A stretch of DNA of 38,210 nucleotides from Candidatus Dormiibacterota bacterium (lineage in GTDB: Bacteria > Chloroflexota > Dormibacteria > Aeolococcales > Aeolococcaceae). The translations under genes and the position numbers were made by a program. Under the pieces are notes generated by a model, which saw only the letters and a list, made by a program, of their open reading frames with translations, was not told the origin of the DNA and ran no database searches. Of this stretch, positions 6,518 to 14,712 are shown piece after piece; the first letter of the stretch is position 1, and every line of letters starts with the position of its first letter. The stretch is from contig DASXNK010000133.1 of the NCBI GenBank assembly GCA_036495095.1, positions 1 through 38,210 on the forward strand, in the 5' to 3' direction.

Positions 6518-7093
6518 TCAGGCGGCCAGCTCGTTCCCCCGCTCGGTCAGCTCTCCGAACTCGCTGGCGTACCGGGCCACCGAGGCGAACGGCACCATCG
6601 GCACGGCGTAGGCGGCGCAGATCTCCTCGAGCGTCTCCTGGCGCCGGGCGACGTTCTCGCTCGACACCCGCGACGGGTCGTTGCTGCCGCTCCGGGGCGC
6701 CCACAGGTCGGGCTTCTCGGTGAGGCAGAGCACCCGGGAGTACTGCGCCCGGATCACCCGCTTGCCGCGCAGCGTGGTGCCCCACATGAGCACCGCACCC
6801 ATCGCCATCAGCCCGCTGGTCGGCGCGCTGCGATACGCCCAGTACCCGTGGACCGGGTAGTACGGGTACTCCTCACCGCATCCCTCGGGGGTGGTGCGGG
6901 CGTGGAGGCCGCAGCGGCAGCCGTCGTCCGGGGCCTGGTGCCGCGGCGGGTCGTGCGGGGAGTACATGCACGTCGCCTCGGCGATCTCGCCGGCGGGCCA
7001 TTCGAAGCGCATCGCCATGCTCTTCAGGACCGGCTTGCCGAGCTCCAGCACCCAGCAGCGGAAGCCCACGATCGGGGTCGGAACATCGTCCAT
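6518..7093 (-). CDS. Conserved hypothetical protein with CxCGxH motif
   Basis: A 191-residue protein of unknown function. It opens VGFRCWVLE around residues 9-17, then a Cys/His cluster: Cys42, His47, His52, Cys59, Cys61, His64 (DDGCRCGLHA), which could bind a metal. Around 80-125 it has VHGYWAY, GAVLMWGTTLRG and RAQYSRVLCL, resembling a beta-rich half. The C-terminal part is helical. This combination (GFRxW..., C-x-CG-x-H, then a G-x-V-x-x-WG segment) is seen in many small actinobacterial and actinophage hypothetical proteins, none with a known function as far as I know. It starts 4 nt after the stop of a micro-ORF. Confidence 0.65.
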   Translation of the reverse strand: MDDVPTPIVGFRCWVLELGKPVLKSMAMRFEWPAGEIAEATCMYSPHDPPRHQAPDDGCRCGLHARTTPEGCGEEYPYYPVHGYWAYRSAPTSGLMAMGAVLMWGTTLRGKRVIRAQYSRVLCLTEKPDLWAPRSGSNDPSRVSSENVARRQETLEEICAAYAVPMVPFASVARYASEFGELTERGNELAA

Positions 7094-7097
7094 CTCG

Positions 7098-7196
7098 CTA
7101 CCGTGGGGGCACGGGTTCCTGGGGCTGCGGCAGCGGGATCACGAGGGGCTCCGGAGCGGAGCGCCTCTCCTTGTGGGTCACCTCGTCCGGGGTCAT
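7098..7196 (-). CDS. Possible 32-residue leader or micro-protein
   Basis: Reads MTPDEVTHKERRSAPEPL, then a Pro/Gln-rich end. GGAGGAGAG lies close upstream of the ATG at 7196, a good ribosome binding site, and its stop is 4 nt before the next gene, so translation would be coupled. It could be a real micro-protein or a leader peptide. The frame is open further upstream to 7295 but without a ribosome binding site. No homology is apparent. Confidence 0.35.
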   Translation of the reverse strand: MTPDEVTHKERRSAPEPLVIPLPQPQEPVPPR

Positions 7197-7326
7197 CGGC
7201 TCTCTCCTCCGTACGGAGAAACTCTGCACGTCGCCAGGTGCCCGGAGCTTCGTGCGACCACCCCACATCCTCAGCGGATGCGTTCGGGCACCCATGACAA
7301 CCGTACATGCCCGGACGGGTTTGCGC

Positions 7327-7818
7327 TCATCCTCCGGTGAGGAGACCGAGGAGGTTCGCGACCAGCGAGGTCACGGCGTCGAGGAGCGAGGGCGCGGGGG
7401 CCGCCGGCACCGGGGCGGCGGGCGCCTCGACCGGGGGCGCGACCACCACCGGGGCGGGCGGCGGGGCGGCGACGGGGGCGAGCCGGGGAGCCGGGGCGTG
7501 GCGGTCGATGGCGGCGACGCGGCCGGGGCTGATCGCGGCGGCGGGCGGGAGCTTGGCGACCGCCGGAGCGGGGACGCTCGGGGCCGGGGCCGGTGCCGGG
7601 GGCGTCGCCGGCAGGCTGCCGCCCGAGGTGCCCCCGAGCGGAACCGGGACGTCGACGTGGAACAGGTGCTCGATCATCGCCCACGCCTGGGCGCCGGCGA
7701 TCGCCGAGGCGGTCGGGCTCGGGGCGGGGCGCGCGGGCACCAGGGTGATCACCATGAGGGCGGCGACCAGGCTGGCGAGACCGGCGACCACCAGGCGCAG
7801 GGGCAGGCGCAGAGGCAC
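7327..7818 (-). CDS. Exported Pro/Ala-rich protein
   Basis: A 163-residue protein. A basic start (PLRLPLRL) is followed by one hydrophobic helix at about 9-29 (VVAGLASLVAALMVITLV), a signal peptide or anchor. A short ordered stretch follows (AIAGAQAWAMIEHLFHVDVPVP), then about 90 residues of Pro/Ala/Val repeats, then a hydrophobic end (LLDAVTSLVANLLGLLTGG). It looks like a cell-envelope protein with a flexible linker. GTG 7818 is chosen because GGAGGA lies 5 nt upstream; the longer frame would run into the divergent uppP gene. Function unknown. Confidence 0.6.
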   Translation of the reverse strand: MPLRLPLRLVVAGLASLVAALMVITLVPARPAPSPTASAIAGAQAWAMIEHLFHVDVPVPLGGTSGGSLPATPPAPAPAPSVPAPAVAKLPPAAAISPGRVAAIDRHAPAPRLAPVAAPPPAPVVVAPPVEAPAAPVPAAPAPSLLDAVTSLVANLLGLLTGG

Positions 7819-7882
7819 GGGAATCCTCCGTGGTCGGGAGTGCAGAGGGTGAACGACTCCCGGGGGCAGGATCTTGTGGTGG

Positions 7883-7892
7883 ATGGTATGGT
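7883..7892. promoter_or_regulatory. Symmetric bidirectional -10 between exported protein and uppP
   Basis: ATGGTATGGT reads TATGGT on the plus strand, 8 nt before the uppP ATG, and TACCAT on the minus strand, serving the exported protein with a leader of about 60 nt. The two hexamers share the central TA. Confidence 0.45.
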
Positions 7893-7900
7893 CCCCCCGA

Positions 7901-8764
7901 ATGTCCCCCTGGCTCGCCGGCTTCATCGCGCTCCTCCAGGGGTCGACCGAACTCTTTCCGGTCTCCTCGCTCGGCCACGCGGTGGTGGTGCCCAGCCTCC
8001 TCCACCTCGACTTCCGGCCCACCGAGGACAGCTTCGTTCCCTTCCTGGTGCTGCTCCACCTGGGGACGGCGTCGGCGCTGATCCTCCTGTACCGGGAGCA
8101 GTGGGTGCGGATCGTCGGCGGCTTCCTGCGCGCCTCGGTGCGCGGCCGGGTCGAGGGCACCGACGAGAAGCTGGCGCTGCTCATCGTGGTGGGGACCATC
8201 CCCACCGGGATCCTCGGCTTCTTCCTCGAGAAGTCGCTGAAGTCGCTCTTCGCCAACCCCCGCGCCGCCGGCGCCTTCCTCATCGTCAACGCCGGCATCC
8301 TGCTCGGCGCCGAGCTGCTGCGCCGTCGGGACGAGCGGCGCGCGCGGATCGACAGCGAGGCCGGCGAGACCCGCGAGGCCGCCTTCCGCGGCGTCGAGAG
8401 CCTCAGCGTGCGCTCCGCGCTGCTGGTCGGCGCCTGCCAGTGCCTGGCGCTGATGCCGGGGATCTCGCGGGCCGGCGTGACCATGGCCGGAGGCCTGGTG
8501 GCAGGGCTCCGACACGAGGAGGCGGCCCGCTTCTCGTTCCTGCTCGCCACCCCGATCATCCTCGCGGCCGGTGTGCTCGAGGTGCCCCAGCTGTTCCAGC
8601 GCGGGGTTCCCCTCGGCACCTACCTGGCGGCCACGGTGCTCTCCGCCGTGGTCGCGTACCTGAGCGCACGGTTCCTCATCCGCTACTTCCGCAGCGGACG
8701 GCTCGACCCCTTCGCCGCCTACTGCGCGGCGCTCGGCATCGCCACCCTGGCGCTCGCCAGGTGA
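7901..8764 (+). CDS. uppP: Undecaprenyl-diphosphatase
   Basis: Integral membrane enzyme of the BacA/UppP family, 287 residues, that dephosphorylates undecaprenyl diphosphate to recycle the lipid carrier of cell-wall synthesis; it is also linked to bacitracin resistance. Visible motifs: QGSTELFPVSSLGH at 13-26 with catalytic-region Glu17 and the PVSS-x-GH signature, and MPGISRAG around residue 185, with about eight hydrophobic helices. I start at ATG 7901 because the family begins with a short W-x-x-(A/G) lead before QG-x-TE, and because TATGGT lies 8 nt upstream. In-frame ATGs at 7874 and 7883 precede it. Confidence 0.93.
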   Translation: MSPWLAGFIALLQGSTELFPVSSLGHAVVVPSLLHLDFRPTEDSFVPFLVLLHLGTASALILLYREQWVRIVGGFLRASVRGRVEGTDEKLALLIVVGTIPTGILGFFLEKSLKSLFANPRAAGAFLIVNAGILLGAELLRRRDERRARIDSEAGETREAAFRGVESLSVRSALLVGACQCLALMPGISRAGVTMAGGLVAGLRHEEAARFSFLLATPIILAAGVLEVPQLFQRGVPLGTYLAATVLSAVVAYLSARFLIRYFRSGRLDPFAAYCAALGIATLALAR

Positions 8765-8783
8765 GGGCTCACGGAGGACGCGC

Positions 8784-8996
8784 GTGATGCAGTCGCGCAG
8801 CGGCAACATGGCTCTCGCCATCGGTCTCGTGATTCTCGCGGTGATCTTCCTGATCGCCGCGATCTTCTACATGACCACCGACACCAGCCTGCTCGCAGGC
8901 ACCACGGCGCGGCACTACAAGCACGGCATCCTGGCGCTCATCCTCGGCGCCCTCTGCCTGATCGGGGCCAACTTCGCGCGGCGTCCGCAGGCGTAG
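8784..8996 (+). CDS. Small two-helix membrane protein
   Basis: A 70-residue protein with helices at about 10-30 (ALAIGLVILAVIFLIAAIFY) and 48-63 (HGILALILGALCLIGANF). A short loop between them contains ARHYKH. It starts 19 bp after uppP, with GGAGG before adjacent GTG (8784) and ATG (8787) codons; the ATG has the better spacing. Probably cotranscribed with uppP. The family is not recognised; many GC-rich bacteria have similar small proteins of unknown role. Confidence 0.65.
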   Translation: MMQSRSGNMALAIGLVILAVIFLIAAIFYMTTDTSLLAGTTARHYKHGILALILGALCLIGANFARRPQA

Positions 8997-9106
8997 CCCC
9001 GCCGCGGCGGCGGCGCGCACGTTCGAGGGACGCTCCGGGTAAGGTGGAGGCCGAGGGGTTGACCGACCCGGCATCCGTCCGCCCGGTTCCAGGGGGAAAA
9101 ACGACG

Positions 9107-9997
9107 ATGTGGATTCGACGCGCCCCGGACTCGCTGCAACGACGCGCCGGCGAATCCGCCCGCGACTGGGCCGCCGCCGTCGCCGCCGGCCTGACGATGC
9201 TGGTGGTGGTCACCGTCCGCACCGACGTCACCCGGCTCGTGCCCGCGGCGTACGCCCCGCCCGTGCACGTCGGCGTGCTCCTCTGCGCCGCCGTCGCCGG
9301 GGCGATCACCGTCCACTTCCTGCTCGCGGCCTTCTTCCATCGCGGCTCGCAGCGCGGCGCGCTGGTGGCGCTGCAGGGGGCCACCACCTGGCTCGCCTAC
9401 GGGCTGCTCGCGCTCTTCCTCACCTCGGCCCTGGGGGTCGACCTCTCCGGCTTCCTGCTCGGCAGCGCGGTGCTCGGCGTGATCATCGGCGCCGCCGCGC
9501 AGTCGTCGCTCGCCAACCTCTTCGCCGGGCTGGTGATCGGCCTCGCCCGCCCCTACCGCGTCGGTGACTGGGCGCACCTGCGGTCGACGTCGTCGAGCGG
9601 CGTCGAATGCGACGGGGTGGTGCTGGCGATCGGCGCGATGTACACCACCCTGCGCTCCGACGACCAGCAGCTGACCATCCCCAACGCGGTGGCGATGACC
9701 GCGATCACCCGCACCGACAGCCTCCCGGTGCGGGTGACGCTGACCCTGACCCTCCCCGGTCACATCGGCGTGGCCCGGCTGCGGGGGGTGCTCACCGAGG
9801 GTCTCGAGCTGGGCGCCGACGACCGGGTGACGGTGCGCCCCCGGGCCCTGGTGCTCGCCGGCGAGGAGGCGCTCACCTGCGACATCGAGGTGCGGTCGCT
9901 GCGCCGGGTCGAGGAGAGCGAGGTGCTGAGCATCGCCCGCCGGACGGCGGCCGATCCCATCCCCGAGGCCCCCGCCGAGGTGCTGGTGGCACGGTAG
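9107..9997 (+). CDS. MscS-type mechanosensitive channel
   Basis: Small-conductance mechanosensitive channel homolog of 296 residues; such channels open under membrane tension to release solutes on hypo-osmotic shock. There are three or four hydrophobic helices up to residue 155, including the pore-type helix with small-residue pattern (GSAVLGVIIGAAAQSSLANLFAGLVIG), then a beta domain beginning RPYRVGDW and a segment LTIPNAV that is the usual MscS 'IPN' motif. The C-terminal alpha/beta part is complete. The ATG at 9107 follows AGGGGGA; an earlier in-frame ATG (9044) would add 21 polar residues. Confidence 0.88.
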   Translation: MWIRRAPDSLQRRAGESARDWAAAVAAGLTMLVVVTVRTDVTRLVPAAYAPPVHVGVLLCAAVAGAITVHFLLAAFFHRGSQRGALVALQGATTWLAYGLLALFLTSALGVDLSGFLLGSAVLGVIIGAAAQSSLANLFAGLVIGLARPYRVGDWAHLRSTSSSGVECDGVVLAIGAMYTTLRSDDQQLTIPNAVAMTAITRTDSLPVRVTLTLTLPGHIGVARLRGVLTEGLELGADDRVTVRPRALVLAGEEALTCDIEVRSLRRVEESEVLSIARRTAADPIPEAPAEVLVAR

Positions 9998-10010
9998 TCC
10001 GGTTCGTACC

Positions 10011-10030
10011 CGGGGGGCCACCTCCCCCCG
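10011..10030. terminator. GC hairpin between convergent mscS and anti-sigma-like gene
   Basis: CGGGGGG-CCACCT-CCCCCCG, a perfect 7-bp GC stem in the 48-bp gap between convergent genes. There is no T-run, but its place suits a bidirectional terminator. Confidence 0.45.
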
Positions 10031-10045
10031 AGGACACCCTCCTGA

Positions 10046-12028
10046 CTAGTGCAGGTCCAGGATCAGCCGGAGCGGCCCGCTCGCGAAGCTGGGGGTGAAC
10101 TGGACCGCGTGGGCGAGCCTGACCACGTAGGCGGTCGAGCCGGCGGACGGGGGCGGGGTGAGCAGGCTGACCGAGGTCACCAGGCCGCCTGCCAGCGGCG
10201 CCGCCGGGGCGCCCGGGGCGGTGGCCTGGTCGAAGCTGACGATCAGCGTGGTCGGGTCCTGGAAACCGATCGTCGCCCGCGGCGACCCCGACGCGGCGCC
10301 GGCGGCGGGCTGCAGGTCGAAGACCATGCGCAGGTAGCCGGCGTGGGCGCCGTAGCGGATGCCCTGGACACTCCACCCGGGCGCACCATCGCCGACGGTC
10401 ACGGTGCCGGTGAGCCCGGCGAGGGCCGCCGAGGAGTGGGGGGCGGCCGGAACCGGCGCGGCGGAGGGGCCGGCCGGCGGGACCACCGCCGGGTGCTGGG
10501 GCACCGTCGCCGCCGGCGGCGCCTGGGTTCCCGAGGTGCCCGAGGTCGAGGTGGCGGGCAGCGGCGAGGTCGAGCGCGCGCTGGCGACGCCGACCACGAA
10601 CATCAGCAGGATGGCGGCGCCGAGCACCACCGTGAGCCGGCGGCCGTCGATGGTACGGGCGTTGCCGGCCGGCGCGGCGGCGCCGGGGGAGGCGGTGGCG
10701 GCGGCGGCCGCGCCGGCGCGGCGGCGGCGGGGCGCCTCGGGCTCGGCCTCGGGGCGCCAGGCGGGCCACTCCTCGTCGGTCTCGGCGTCGGGCGGCGCCG
10801 GGCGGGGCGCCGGGAGGGCGGCCGAGCCGGCGAGGCTCGAGGGCCGCGCCGGGGGGGCGAGCAGCTCGTCGACGGTGGGCTCGCGGCGCCCGGTCCGCTC
10901 CGGGACCGGGGTGGAGGCTCCCTCCTCCCCCTCCCAGGCGGCGCCGTCGGGTCGGGCGGCGGGGCGCAGCGCCTCGCTGCGACGCCGCGCCAGGTCGGAG
11001 CGCGAGCGGGTGCCGCGCATCGGAGCGCCCGGGCCGCTGACGATCTCGATGCTGTCGTCGCGGTCGTCGAGGGCGGCGACGCGGAGGGCGCGCCGCAGCG
11101 CGATCTTCTCGCGGAGGCGGTCGACCACACCGGGACGGGGGGCCGGCATCGGGCCGAAGCGCTCCACCGTGGTGGGCTCGTCGAGGGCGTCCTCGTCGGT
11201 GAGCGGGTAGCGAGCGACGGGTGGTGTCTCGGCCGAGCTCTCGGGCGTCCAGACGGGCACGGCGTCTCCTCCAGGTGGAACGGCGGCGGCGGCGGTCTCG
11301 GGGTGCCCGGGCGTCGCCGGGTCCGAGGTGGAGGACGGGATGTCCGGAGCCGGCGCCTCCGGAGGCGATTCGGTGGAGATGGTCTCGAGCCCGGCCTCGG
11401 CGGCCGGCGCGGTGGCGGCCCCCGCTGCCTCGGCGGCCTCGGCGGCCTGGCGGGCCTCGGCCCGGGCGCGGCGCCGCTCTGCGCGGCTCTGCGGCGGCTC
11501 CGCCGGCGGCGGCTCGGGCAGCCCGTCGGGCAGTGGCCCGGAGGGCGGTTCGGTGCCGGGGGGCGCATCCACCCGGGCCGCCGCCCAGACGTCGAAGGTG
11601 TCGGGGGTGGCGGAGGGCGGCGGCGCCGCCGGTGCGACCGGGCCCCCGGGGGCGGGCACCAGGCCGGCGGGAGGGCGCCGCGGCATCTGGGGCGGACGCG
11701 CGGTGGCCCAGGGCAGCGCCGCGCCGGTGCCGCCGCGCAGCCAGGGCGGGGTGCTCTCGGAGGGCCCGGCCACCGCGGCGGCGTCGGGCACCGCGGGCAT
11801 CGGGTCGCCGGCGGCGATCAGCCGGGTCTGCTCGAGCAGCAGCCGCACCGAGGTCTCGGGAAGGTGCACCCGGGCCAGGCCCTGGACCCGCTCGACCTCC
11901 TCGCGGAGGTGGCCCAGCCCGGCACGGCAGCGGTGGCAGCCGACCAGGTGGGCCTCGAGCTCACCCTTGCGGGGGGCGGGCAGCTCGCCGTCGACGTAGC
12001 AGCTCAGCGTCAGCAGGCTGCACTTCAC
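10046..12028 (-). CDS. Zinc-finger anti-sigma-like membrane protein with C-terminal AMIN-like domain
   Basis: A 660-residue protein. Residues 1-40 resemble an anti-sigma zinc finger: Cys10 in SCYVDGEL, then His27-x3-Cys31-x2-Cys34. A very long Pro/Ala/Glu-rich, probably disordered region follows to about 460, with a more structured patch near 310-340 (VDRLREKIALRRALRVAAL). One membrane helix lies at about 466-483 (VVLGAAILLMFVVGVAS). A Ser/Thr/Pro linker follows, then an outside domain of about 120 residues with strands (LRMVFDLQ, ATIGFQD, TLIVSF, AYVVRLA, LRLILDLH), similar to the AMIN wall-binding domain. GTG 12028 overlaps the stop of the sigma gene. I infer that it holds the sigma factor until an envelope signal reaches the outer domain. 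Confidence 0.7.
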   Translation of the reverse strand: MKCSLLTLSCYVDGELPAPRKGELEAHLVGCHRCRAGLGHLREEVERVQGLARVHLPETSVRLLLEQTRLIAAGDPMPAVPDAAAVAGPSESTPPWLRGGTGAALPWATARPPQMPRRPPAGLVPAPGGPVAPAAPPPSATPDTFDVWAAARVDAPPGTEPPSGPLPDGLPEPPPAEPPQSRAERRRARAEARQAAEAAEAAGAATAPAAEAGLETISTESPPEAPAPDIPSSTSDPATPGHPETAAAAVPPGGDAVPVWTPESSAETPPVARYPLTDEDALDEPTTVERFGPMPAPRPGVVDRLREKIALRRALRVAALDDRDDSIEIVSGPGAPMRGTRSRSDLARRRSEALRPAARPDGAAWEGEEGASTPVPERTGRREPTVDELLAPPARPSSLAGSAALPAPRPAPPDAETDEEWPAWRPEAEPEAPRRRRAGAAAAATASPGAAAPAGNARTIDGRRLTVVLGAAILLMFVVGVASARSTSPLPATSTSGTSGTQAPPAATVPQHPAVVPPAGPSAAPVPAAPHSSAALAGLTGTVTVGDGAPGWSVQGIRYGAHAGYLRMVFDLQPAAGAASGSPRATIGFQDPTTLIVSFDQATAPGAPAAPLAGGLVTSVSLLTPPPSAGSTAYVVRLAHAVQFTPSFASGPLRLILDLH

Positions 12029-12534
12029 AGCGCGATCTCCCGGTAGACGGTGCCGAAGTCGCGGCGGGCGCCGGCGAGGAGCCGGGAGGCGGCCTCGGGC
12101 GAGCACTCCAGGGCGCGGCCCATCTCGCGATAGCTGAGCTTGGCCATGTCGCGCAGCAGCAGCGCCGCGCGCCGCTCGAAGGCGACCGTCATCAGCGCCC
12201 GCTTCACCGTGTTGATCCGGGTCGCCTCGCCGGCGTCGACGTCGGCGCCGAAGTGCTGCTTCGAGCGGCGGAGCAGGCGGCGGGGGCCGGGGAGACGCTG
12301 CTGGTGCTGGCAGGCGCGGGTCACCGCCCGGTAGAGCGCGACCCGGCCGTCGGCACGCACCCGCGCCGGCGGGTACCGGCTGGCATGGTGAATCGCCGCC
12401 GCCACGAACTCCAGCGCGTCGCCGGGATCTCCGACGAGGTGGGTGGAGTAGGTGGCGAGGTCGTCGAGGTGCTCGCGCACGAGGAACGCGAGCTCGCTCG
12501 TTTCTGGCAAGACGTGTGCTGCGACGCTGGTCAT
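12025..12534 (-). CDS. ECF-type sigma factor (divergent)
   Basis: A 169-residue sigma-70-like protein. Residues 1-75 correspond to a weak region 2 (LAFLVREHLDDLATYSTHLVGDP...), and about 115-165 form region 4 with HTH: VAFERRAALLLRDMAKLSYR, MGRALECSPEAASRLLAGAR. The YREMGRALECS segment is the typical sigma-4 recognition lead. Region 2 is poorly conserved, so it is a distant member. A TTGACC/TATCCT promoter would start transcription near 12560, after an in-frame ATG at 12576, so I take ATG 12534. Its stop overlaps the GTG of the zinc-finger membrane protein, the usual sigma/anti-sigma arrangement. Confidence 0.72.
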   Translation of the reverse strand: MTSVAAHVLPETSELAFLVREHLDDLATYSTHLVGDPGDALEFVAAAIHHASRYPPARVRADGRVALYRAVTRACQHQQRLPGPRRLLRRSKQHFGADVDAGEATRINTVKRALMTVAFERRAALLLRDMAKLSYREMGRALECSPEAASRLLAGARRDFGTVYREIAL

Positions 12535-12567
12535 CAGTGTGGCGTGCGGGGCACGCAGGTACCGGCC

Positions 12568-12596
12568 AGGATACATATGTACGGTTTGGGGGTCAA
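12568..12596 (-). promoter_or_regulatory. Promoter of the sigma/anti-sigma operon, with palindrome
   Basis: Minus-strand TTGACC (12596-12591), 17 bp, TATCCT (12573-12568). The 10-bp palindrome TACATATGTA (12572-12581) covers the end of the spacer and the start of the -10 and may bind a regulator. Confidence 0.55.
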
Positions 12597-12624
12597 GGCG
12601 GCAGCCGCCCGACGCCCGGATGGG

Positions 12625-14598
12625 TCAGGCCGCCGGGCCGGTCTCCGCCGTGCGGCGTCGGGCCGGGCTGCGCCGCGCCGGGGAGGCGGGCGCGGCGTCC
12701 GCGAGCTCCCCGGCGAGGGCGGCGGGGGCGGGGCGGCGGCGGCGGGCCCCGGCAGCGGCCGGGCGCGGGCGGGAGCCGGCGGCCGATGCCGGCGACGCCT
12801 GGGGGGCCGGCGGCTCGGCCGCGGTCACCGGGGCGCGGCGCGAGCGCGGGGCGGTGCGGGTGGCCGGGGCCACCGGGCCCTTCGCCGCCCGGGTGGCGGC
12901 GGAGGTGCTCCGCGGCGTGCGGGTCCTGGATGCGGCGGTCGTGGAGGTGGCGGCCCGGGCGCCGGTGGCGGGACGGGGCCGGCGCGGGCGCGGGGCGGCG
13001 GGCGTGGCGGCGGCGCGCTCGGGACGCCGCGCGTCGACGCCGGTCAGGTCGAGCTCCCGGCGCCGTGTCCCGGTGAGCGCGGCGAGCAGCCCCGCCAGGT
13101 CGACGCGGGAGGCGCCGGCCGGGGCGGTGGGCAGGCGGAGGGCGAGCAGGACCCCGAGCGCGGCCACCCCGGCGGTGACCAGGAGCAGGGCGCGCACCGG
13201 CCCCCAGGCCACCGGCGGCAGCATCGCCCCGGGGTCGAGGGCGGACAGCGTCCGCCGCGGCACCGTGCTCAGGCCGGCGAGCACCGCGAGACCGATCGCC
13301 GCGGGCAGCCGGAGCACGCTGACGACGGCCGCGGCGGCGCGGTTCTCGGCCCCGCCGGCGATGTCCGCGACCGCCATGGTGAGCACCGGGGCCAGCGCCA
13401 GCCCCATCCCGGCCCCGCGCAGGGCGACCAGGGCCGCGACCTCCCAGCCCGCGGTGGCGGGGCGGGTGAGGTGGAGCAGGTAGCTGGCGTCGGCGAGCAG
13501 GGAGAGCCCGGCCGCCGCCGGCCAGCGGGGCCCGATCCGATCGCAGAGCCGCCCGGAGAGGGGCAGCGCCACCGCGGCGGCGAGGCCGGCGAGGAGCGGT
13601 GACCAGGCTCCCTGGGGGCCCCCGCCCTGCGCCTGGAGGTGCAGCGACGGCGCCTCGAGGAAGCCGGCCCCGAGGCAGGTGACGAGCACCGCGAGGAGCA
13701 GCGTGGCGGCGCCGGCGGCGGGGTCGCACAGCCGCCGCAGGTCGAGCAGCGGCCGCTCCGCGGACAGCTCGACGACGACCAACCCGGCGACGGCGGCGGC
13801 GCCACCGAGGCCGAGGAGCACGGTGAGGGGCGAGCCCCAGCCCCACCACGACCCGCCGCCGAGGGCGAGCAGCGCGAGCAGCAGGGCGGCACCGCCCGAG
13901 GCGAGACCGGCGACGTCGAGGCGTCCGGCGCCGCCGCCCGGGGCGGACGGCAGCACCGCCATCGAGGCGCGCGCCGCCAGCAGCGCGGCGGCGGCCTCGG
14001 CGGCGAGCAGCGCCCGCCAGCCGGGCTGGCCGGCCAGGGCCGCGCCCAGCAGCGGCGCGGCGGCGGGGAGGAGCAGGGCGCCGGCGGCGAAGGCGCCGAG
14101 GGCCTCGCCGAGGCGCCGCCGCGACGTGCCGCGCAGCAGCAGGGCGAGCGCGGTGGCGGGGAGCAGGCCGGCGGCGGCGCCCTGGAGCACCCGCAGCACC
14201 ACCAGGCTGGGGAGGTTCCACGCGAGGCTGCAGAGCAGCGAGGCGCCGGCCAGGCCGAGCAGGCCGATGCGGAGCAGGCGGCCGGCGCCGGCGCGATCGG
14301 CGAGGTGGCCGCTCACCAGCGCCATCAGCCCGAGCGGGATGGCGTACGCGGCCACCAGCAGCGGTCCGCCGCCGCCGAGGGGACCGCGCCCGGCGGGCAC
14401 GGCGACGCCGAGCACACCCGCACCGGAGAGGGCGAGGGCGGCGCTCACGGTGAGCACCGCAAGCGCGCCCGCGGCGGAGACGGCGACGGGCGCGACGCCC
14501 GAGTGCGAGCGCGGACCGCGGTCCGCCTCCGCCCGGACGCCGGCCCGCCGCCTCGCGGGGCCGGTCGCAGCTGGTCGCCGGCAGGCCTCAGTGAGCAC
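12625..14598 (-). CDS. MFS drug-efflux transporter (DHA2-like, 14 TM) with basic disordered tail
   Basis: A 657-residue membrane transporter. After about 32 polar residues, some fourteen hydrophobic helices run to about residue 490. The loop between helices 2 and 3 reads SGHLADRAGAGRLLRIG, the usual MFS motif A (G-x-x-x-D-R-x-G-x-R). The antiporter motif C region around helix 5 is present in altered form. Closest in layout to multidrug proton antiporters of the EmrB/QacA type. Residues 491-657 are a Pro/Ala/Arg/Thr-rich tail with many RR and TP/SP pairs, resembling histone H1 tails and unusual for this family. It starts at GTG 14598. The HlyD-like adaptor lies directly upstream on the same strand, 114 bp away. 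Confidence 0.82.
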   Translation of the reverse strand: MLTEACRRPAATGPARRRAGVRAEADRGPRSHSGVAPVAVSAAGALAVLTVSAALALSGAGVLGVAVPAGRGPLGGGGPLLVAAYAIPLGLMALVSGHLADRAGAGRLLRIGLLGLAGASLLCSLAWNLPSLVVLRVLQGAAAGLLPATALALLLRGTSRRRLGEALGAFAAGALLLPAAAPLLGAALAGQPGWRALLAAEAAAALLAARASMAVLPSAPGGGAGRLDVAGLASGGAALLLALLALGGGSWWGWGSPLTVLLGLGGAAAVAGLVVVELSAERPLLDLRRLCDPAAGAATLLLAVLVTCLGAGFLEAPSLHLQAQGGGPQGAWSPLLAGLAAAVALPLSGRLCDRIGPRWPAAAGLSLLADASYLLHLTRPATAGWEVAALVALRGAGMGLALAPVLTMAVADIAGGAENRAAAAVVSVLRLPAAIGLAVLAGLSTVPRRTLSALDPGAMLPPVAWGPVRALLLVTAGVAALGVLLALRLPTAPAGASRVDLAGLLAALTGTRRRELDLTGVDARRPERAAATPAAPRPRRPRPATGARAATSTTAASRTRTPRSTSAATRAAKGPVAPATRTAPRSRRAPVTAAEPPAPQASPASAAGSRPRPAAAGARRRRPAPAALAGELADAAPASPARRSPARRRTAETGPAA

Positions 14599-14669
14599 CG
14601 TGCCGGTTCCCTGGTGTCACCTCACTCCCTTCCTGAGCTGTGTCTGTCCGGACCGGTCGCAGACCCGGC

Positions 14670-14699
14670 ACCCTACGGTGTTTCTGTCGGAAAACGCAA
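14670..14699 (-). promoter_or_regulatory. Candidate promoter of the MFS gene
   Basis: Minus-strand TTGCGT (14699-14694), 18 bp, TAGGGT (14675-14670) in the 114-bp gap between adaptor and pump, giving a leader of about 65 nt. The pump may thus have its own promoter as well as read-through. Confidence 0.45.
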
Positions 14700-14712
14700 G
14701 TACCCGTGCGCG

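Noticed and set aside
10049-12046. Long plus-strand frame opposite the anti-sigma-like gene
   Set aside because: Gly/Arg-rich without recognisable domains; the minus strand carries the zinc finger, TM helix and AMIN-like end.
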